Positions 3,801 through 5,772 of a stretch of 5,772 nt of DNA are shown piece after piece (position 1 is the stretch's first letter; every line of letters begins with the position of its first letter). Source of the stretch: a bacterium (GTDB taxonomy: Bacteria > UBP14 > UBA6098 > B30-G16); NCBI GenBank assembly GCA_003645115.1, contig QNEG01000119.1, positions 1-5,772 on the forward strand. Direction: 5' to 3'. The notes under the pieces were generated by a model. The model did not search any database. It was given only the letters and a program-made list of their open reading frames with translations, and had not been told where the DNA came from. The position numbers were made by a program, and so were the translations under genes.

Positions 3801-5772
3801 AAATCGGCGAGTAAGAAATCTGGTGAATCCTCGGTAGTATATACATCTTCAACTGGATTGATAACACCCATAGTAATACAATGCGCCAGATTACTCATCT
3901 GTGAGCGATTGCCCACCTCATCGATGGCGAACACAGCGAACCAGTATTCAGTCGCCGATTCCAATCCGGTAACCCAGTAATATTCGATTGTTCCCGATGT
4001 ATGCGGCAACATCTCCACAGGAAATTCGGGCACTTCATCCCATTCATCAGGATAGAAACTCTCGGTGGAATATCTTATTTCATAAGTGAAGGCTGTCCCT
4101 GAATAGACATCATCGCCAACCGCCATCCAGGTCAATTGTATTCCCGATGGGCTAAAATCATTACAATCCAAAGTGGTAATCCTTGCCGGTGCGATAGTAT
4201 CCACAGTATCCACAGGAGTGGGACAAGTATCCGTGATGAAATCTATTAGTGCAATCGGGGACACATTTTCCATCTCATCGAAGGCATAGCCAGCCACCCA
4301 ATAATGAGTTTCCTCATCCAGTCCATTAAGATAGAATGACTGTTCCGTTCCTGCTTCCATAGGCGCAGGAACATCCTCTACTAATGTGCCATCAGCGAAA
4401 TTAGCGGAATCCAACTCGAAATCGGCATATCTAAATTCATAATGATCGGCGATACCGACATAGTCATCATCGCCGGGAGCGAGCCATATAATTGTCGTCG
4501 AGCTACAATCTACTGCGTCGGCTGTTAGTGTAAATTCACCAGGTGGAATAGTATCCTCTGCCTCGGGCATAATTACCTCCACCACATTGGAAATATCGCT
4601 CCAGTTGGGAACTTCATCCGCAACTTTTATAGCAAAGTAATAGGTTTCTCCGGGCAATAATTCATCCACCCACATACCCTGGACAGTGCCCGAGGTTTCC
4701 GGCGCTGGAACACCACCAATCGATGTGCATATATCCCAATTGGCTTCGGTTATCGGTGAATTGTAATATCTCAAATCGACTTCGGTGACAATGCCATCAT
4801 ATTCATCATCACCGGTAATTGTCCAGGAAAAATAGATACTCTCCAGTAATACTGTGTCGGCAGATAAATCATCGATTGCAGCAGGTGGAATAGTATCCGG
4901 TGGCGCCTGAATAGTGAACAATCCAGATATATCCATTATAGTGGTATCATCGATAGCACGAGCTCGAATCAAGCAATTTTCTGATTCTATTTCCGGAGCG
5001 ATATAATAATACGAGCTGGTAATTGCAAGACTATCCTGGACTAAAACCCAGGATGCGCCATTATCAGAACTGAAATGAATGCTAACTCCTTCGATTGCCT
5101 GTCCTATCCATTGTATATCGATAGTATCGCCGAAATAAAATATTTCACCACCTACGGGAATAACCAACTCGATTTCCGGATTGGGGACTATCTCAAAGAA
5201 GGCATCCGATTGGTCATACACTGAGGTATCCATTCCGCTGACCACTTTTATCAGGCAATGGTCGGATTCGATTTCCGGTGCATTCCAGGGGAAAGTGCTC
5301 GCCGCCGCAGAAATACCACTCGCCACAGATGTCCAACTACTGCCGGAATTTGCAGAAAAGAATATATTAACCGTAGATATAGCTGGTGATGCAGTCCACT
5401 GGATATTTATAGGTGCACCGAACATAAAACTTTCTCCGCCATTGGGATATAACACGGTAATAACCTCATATCCCGTCTGTAATGTTATGGTGCCAATATT
5501 TTGAGCTGGGACACCGTAATCCAATTCTACCAGCACCAGTGCAGTCTCGCCATTACAGGTATTAAATAACCAAATAGCGACAGTATCTCCGGTGGACAAG
5601 TCGAAATCTGCTATCTGAACAGCCCAATCGCTACCATCGAAACTGCACCCACTGGATTCCTCAGTCAAAGTGTCATCTGCAGCGGGATATGGATATGCAA
5701 TAAACGAACCACATCCCTCGGGGATAGGTGAACTATCGGAATTCTGTGCGCTTCCATATATAAGGTGAGGAA
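875..5772 (-). CDS. Giant modular extracellular-type protein (Fn3, Ig-like, CBM9-like and cohesin-like modules), 5' end missing
   Basis: An uninterrupted frame of 1,631 residues from the right edge to TAG at 877-875, with no frameshift. Residue numbers count from the first full codon at 5770. The frame reads through the right edge, so the true start and any signal peptide are outside. Modules in order: unassigned beta-rich segment 1-98; Kre9/KNH-like Ig repeats 101-195 and 197-288; Fn3 domains 294-402, 409-514 and 526-634; cadherin/Ig-like 636-724 and 726-813; Fn3 820-915; CBM9/DOMON-like 920-1102; Ig/BACON-like 1104-1209; cohesin-like 1213-1344; C-terminal region 1350-1631 ending in a tandem 'GWNLISIP'-type pair. 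No enzyme active site, transmembrane helix, LPXTG or typical type IX sorting tail is visible. The protein is acidic and almost lysine-free up to residue ~1,386. It is probably a secreted or cell-surface protein for adhesion, polysaccharide binding or protein scaffolding. A catalytic domain could lie in the missing N-terminal part. The gene ends 75 nt before the next gene with no clear terminator. Confidence 0.9.
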   Translation of the reverse strand, partial: PHLIYGSAQNSDSSPIPEGCGSFIAYPYPAADDTLTEESSGCSFDGSDWAVQIADFDLSTGDTVAIWLFNTCNGETALVLVELDYGVPAQNIGTITLQTGYEVITVLYPNGGESFMFGAPINIQWTASPAISTVNIFFSANSGSSWTSVASGISAAASTFPWNAPEIESDHCLIKVVSGMDTSVYDQSDAFFEIVPNPEIELVIPVGGEIFYFGDTIDIQWIGQAIEGVSIHFSSDNGASWVLVQDSLAITSSYYYIAPEIESENCLIRARAIDDTTIMDISGLFTIQAPPDTIPPAAIDDLSADTVLLESIYFSWTITGDDEYDGIVTEVDLRYYNSPITEANWDICTSIGGVPAPETSGTVQGMWVDELLPGETYYFAIKVADEVPNWSDISNVVEVIMPEAEDTIPPGEFTLTADAVDCSSTTIIWLAPGDDDYVGIADHYEFRYADFELDSANFADGTLVEDVPAPMEAGTEQSFYLNGLDEETHYWVAGYAFDEMENVSPIALIDFITDTCPTPVDTVDTIAPARITTLDCNDFSPSGIQLTWMAVGDDVYSGTAFTYEIRYSTESFYPDEWDEVPEFPVEMLPHTSGTIEYYWVTGLESATEYWFAVFAIDEVGNRSQMSNLAHCITMGVINPVEDVYTTEDSPDFLLADLFDVFVPTGLDYSVDYGPGLVTYRDGIDSNEVWVNLNPDFHGETYVYLYAYHGGYIVGDTVEIFVEHENDAPVFTCDPPDSIAIPGVLFEYEFTAVDGDGDSIWFFMVNSLDSMYLFDDGTFMWMPPEYLGEGHYDITVAVTDGYDTTMLTFPVYVMKITNPIFAPINLIAHSGFLGSIPLTWQHPQALDLGYPVHLIGYEVYRSEMADSGFESIGTCEMNTFNDPAIECGETYYYTVRAIYDSPDAHSSQSNVASGACNDESGRVYSSWVLVPIVLDGYLDDYAWQLGSAIDFDDMTFCFVNTADRLFGYIQMYGAVDTGADFSMWFDDDNSNWWDALPSDEGRFIFRFADEIGNYFQPVADVGGTATRGTITPISSAASTWRETGDGVILEFSIPLNDDEHLGSLPCDSLGFMLTGKDSATTYFNWLTTSTELDPATYGRLILGCPGGVPEVVVFPTSFEITMEQDNTGDISLSIQNFGDAVGYFEITGLPEWISTAIVSDYIYPMGIVNLPLTINTADMEPGDYVGEVILYTTNPENSEVVVEIVLHITPGEPSNYLVISVPSVTYATEDEIIIPVCVGNIYDNDITRVRFTIHTNPDVILPDGANGGEILPEDWSVMVTSIGEGHITVELSGTTPLPTSGEIAQISYSVEPDAEEGYSSRVDLRNGLVNSGSPIPILTNGILIIGEQVFPYWSAMIYLESEGGLPMDSASFGLHQLATDNYDRVIDKLDPPPMPEAGNIYFVSADSYKLTRDLRHLGDRELIYPVVTNSDGKIKWDINRIWSGCFIGDTLDMKSVGSISVTAGDTVYIYYHYESPVEITVHLERGWNLISIPLGSDSIIASAAFPDMLGEYIFYFDQITRSYNIATAFKPGRAYWIFNAVSGDYTVSGPALRKYEFSLHQGWFMLGAPTETAYWLEQPVQPEDALIRDILLGYDEVAHGYYNSNILEPTEGYWIYVLENCTLKISTIYLNP
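878..1723 (-). other. C-terminal region with tandem GWNLISIP-type units
   Basis: Residues 1350-1483 carry 'FGLHQLATDNYD' and 'DPPPMPEAG', a block I associate with C-termini of FCB-group secreted proteins ('FG...ATDGYD...D-x-PPxPP'). Two copies of a short unit follow: GWNLISIP (1485-1492) to YWIF (1534-1537), and GWFMLGAP (1561-1568) to YWIY (1612-1615), with 49 and 51 residues from GW to YWI. This part is much richer in Lys/Arg than the rest. It may be a surface-retention or folding module (inference). It lacks a recognisable type IX sorting domain. Confidence 0.65.
1739..2134 (-). other. Cohesin-like domain
   Basis: Residues 1213-1344 follow the cohesin order: 'ISVPSVTYATEDEIIIPVCVGNI' (opening strands with the 'IPV-x-(V)-x-(N/G)' signature), 'ITRVRFTIHTNPDVI' (matching 'F-x-(F/L)-x-YD-P-x-VL'), 'GHITVELSGTTPLPTSGEIAQISYSVEPDAEEG' (matching 'G-x-(I/L)-(A)-x-(I/L)-x-F-x-V'), and a final 'LTNGILII' strand (matching 'DG-x-(I/V)-x-(V/I)'). 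Cohesins bind dockerins in cellulosomes but also occur alone in many non-cellulolytic bacteria. No dockerin is seen in this window. Confidence 0.65.
2144..2461 (-). other. Ig-like (BACON/Hydin-type) domain
   Basis: Residues 1104-1209 show 'VFPTSFEITMEQDNTGDISLSIQN-x-G', 'LPEWIS', then 'LTINTADMEPGDYVGEVILYTTNPENSEVVVEIVLHI'. The 'W(I/L)... G-Y-x-(G)-x-(I/V)-x-(V/L)-x-(S/T)-(N)-(P/D)... V-x-L-x-(I/V)' pattern is typical of BACON- and Hydin-like beta-sandwich domains. Confidence 0.6.
2465..3013 (-). other. CBM9-like (DOMON-type) domain
   Basis: Residues 920-1102 begin with 'IVLDGYLDDYAWQLGSAIDF' (931-950), close to the CBM9 opening 'IDG-x-LDE-x-W-x-x-A'. Acidic/aromatic 'WFDDDNSNWWD' (983-993) follows, then 'ILEFSIPL' (1047-1054), and the domain closes with 'YGRLILG' (1096-1102), where the family typically ends 'WG-x-I-x-L'. 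CBM9 binds reducing ends of glycans in xylanases, and related domains occur in many secreted proteins. A sugar ligand is plausible but not shown. Confidence 0.7.
3026..3313 (-). other. Fourth Fn3 domain (different subtype)
   Basis: Residues 820-915 read 'PINLIAHSG...IPLTWQHP', 'LIGYEVYRSEMADSGFESIG' and 'F-x-D-x-x-x-x-x-GETYYYTVRAIY...S-x-x-S-N', a textbook Fn3 pattern. It lacks the GDD loop of the other three, so it is a separate lineage, often seen just before C-terminal modules in FCB-type secreted proteins. It has three Cys (874, 886, 915). Confidence 0.8.
3332..3865 (-). other. Two cadherin/Ig-like domains
   Basis: Residues 636-724 begin 'PVEDVYTTEDSP' and carry 'LNPDFHGETYVYLYAY', the pattern of bacterial cadherin-like tandem domains ('V-x-EDxP... 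P-x-x-x-G-x-x-x-x-x-x-A-D'). Residues 726-813 begin 'NDAPVF' and carry 'F-x-A-x-DGDGDSI', 'DGTFMWMP' and 'G-x-Y-x-(I/V)-x-(V)-x-V-TDG', the pattern of putative-Ig (He_PIG)/dystroglycan-type cadherin-like domains, which often bind calcium through the acidic turns. Confidence 0.65.
3869..4891 (-). other. Three tandem Fn3 domains with a conserved GDD-x-Y loop
   Basis: Residues 294-402, 409-514 and 526-634 are three Fn3 domains of ~105 residues. Each has a W, three residues later GDD, one residue, Y, one residue and G (GDDEY, GDDDY, GDDVY at 320, 433 and 552), then a strand ending in '(L/F/I)RY'. Each ends with an 'L-x-x-x-T-x-Y-(Y/W)-x-A' strand and an '(A/F)-DE-(V/M)' turn. Each is preceded by a DTIPP-like linker. 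The acidic GDD loop looks able to bind a metal such as calcium, but that is inference. Confidence 0.85.
4541..4898 (-). repeat. 16-bp exact repeat at Fn3 module junctions
   Basis: The plus-strand sequence aggtggaatagtatcc occurs identically at 4541-4556 and 4883-4898, 342 nt apart. A diverged copy (13/16) lies at 4187-4202. On the coding strand the copies encode DTIPP, DTIPP and DTIAP linkers immediately before the three Fn3 domains. They probably reflect internal duplication of a whole linker-plus-Fn3 unit. Confidence 0.8.
4907..5470 (-). other. Tandem Kre9/KNH-like Ig repeats
   Basis: Two ~92-residue repeats (residues 101-195 and 197-288) share a clear pattern: hydrophobic strand ending in P, then '(N/V)GGE', then 'F-x-F/Y-G', then 'I-x-IQW', then 'V-x-I-x-FS-(A/S)-(N/D)-(S/N)-G-(S/A)-SW', then 'APEIES-(D/E)-x-CLI-(K/R)'. 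This is the Ser-Thr-rich/Kre9-KNH1-like family fold, common as a repeated stalk module in secreted bacterial proteins. Each repeat has a single Cys in the same place (CLI). Confidence 0.75.

Noticed and set aside
5181..5504. 107-codon plus-strand frame opposite the Kre9/KNH-like repeat
   Set aside because: Shadow of a repeat whose minus-strand translation shows clear paired motifs; no SD or context for a separate gene.
5666..5668. TTG at 5668 as the start of the giant gene
   Set aside because: The frame continues without a stop through the right edge for at least 34 more codons of similar composition, there is no good SD before the TTG, and no signal peptide follows it.
1..5772. CRISPR arrays, tRNA/rRNA genes, insertion sequences
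   Set aside because: No regularly spaced repeats with unique spacers, no cloverleaf or rRNA-like stretches, and no transposase frames or terminal inverted repeats were seen. The repeats present are protein-module repeats.

Overview
The window carries three genes, all on the minus strand, so it is described right to left. Moderate AT-richness, one gene encoding a very large secreted-type modular beta-sandwich protein, and that protein's C-terminal region ('FGLHQLATDNYD...DPPPMP' followed by two 'GW-x-(L/M)-(I/G)-x-(I/A)-P' units) point to an uncultured bacterium of the FCB/candidate-phylum type (for example Cloacimonadota, WOR-3, Zixibacteria or Latescibacterota). This placement is inference from protein style, not from a marker gene.

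Region 5772-875: the 3' part of a giant ORF, open at the right edge (at least 1,631 residues visible, no start codon or signal peptide in view). It is a string of extracellular-type modules. In order from the visible N-terminus these are an unassigned beta-rich segment, two Kre9/KNH-like Ig repeats, three fibronectin type III (Fn3) domains sharing a GDD-x-Y loop, two cadherin/Ig-like domains, a fourth Fn3, a CBM9-like (DOMON-type) domain, an Ig/BACON-like domain, a cohesin-like domain, and a C-terminal region ending in a tandem pair of 'GWNLISIP'-type units. No catalytic domain is visible. It is probably a surface or secreted adhesion, scaffold or carbohydrate-binding protein. Lysine is nearly absent from the first ~1,386 residues (4 lysines) but common in the last 245 (8 lysines), and the change falls at a domain boundary.

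Region 874-557: a short gap with a good sigma70-like promoter and a perfect 8-bp direct repeat around the -10 box, then a strong Shine-Dalgarno and an 80-residue stand-alone Lrp/AsnC ligand-binding (RAM) domain protein with no helix-turn-helix. A Rho-independent terminator (532-502) follows, so this small gene looks like an independent monocistronic unit.

Region 501-1: a short leader, then the N-terminal 139 residues of a ThiD-type hydroxymethylpyrimidine/phosphomethylpyrimidine kinase, cut by the left edge. The three genes show no obvious shared pathway. Promoter and terminator placement argues that they are transcribed at least partly separately.
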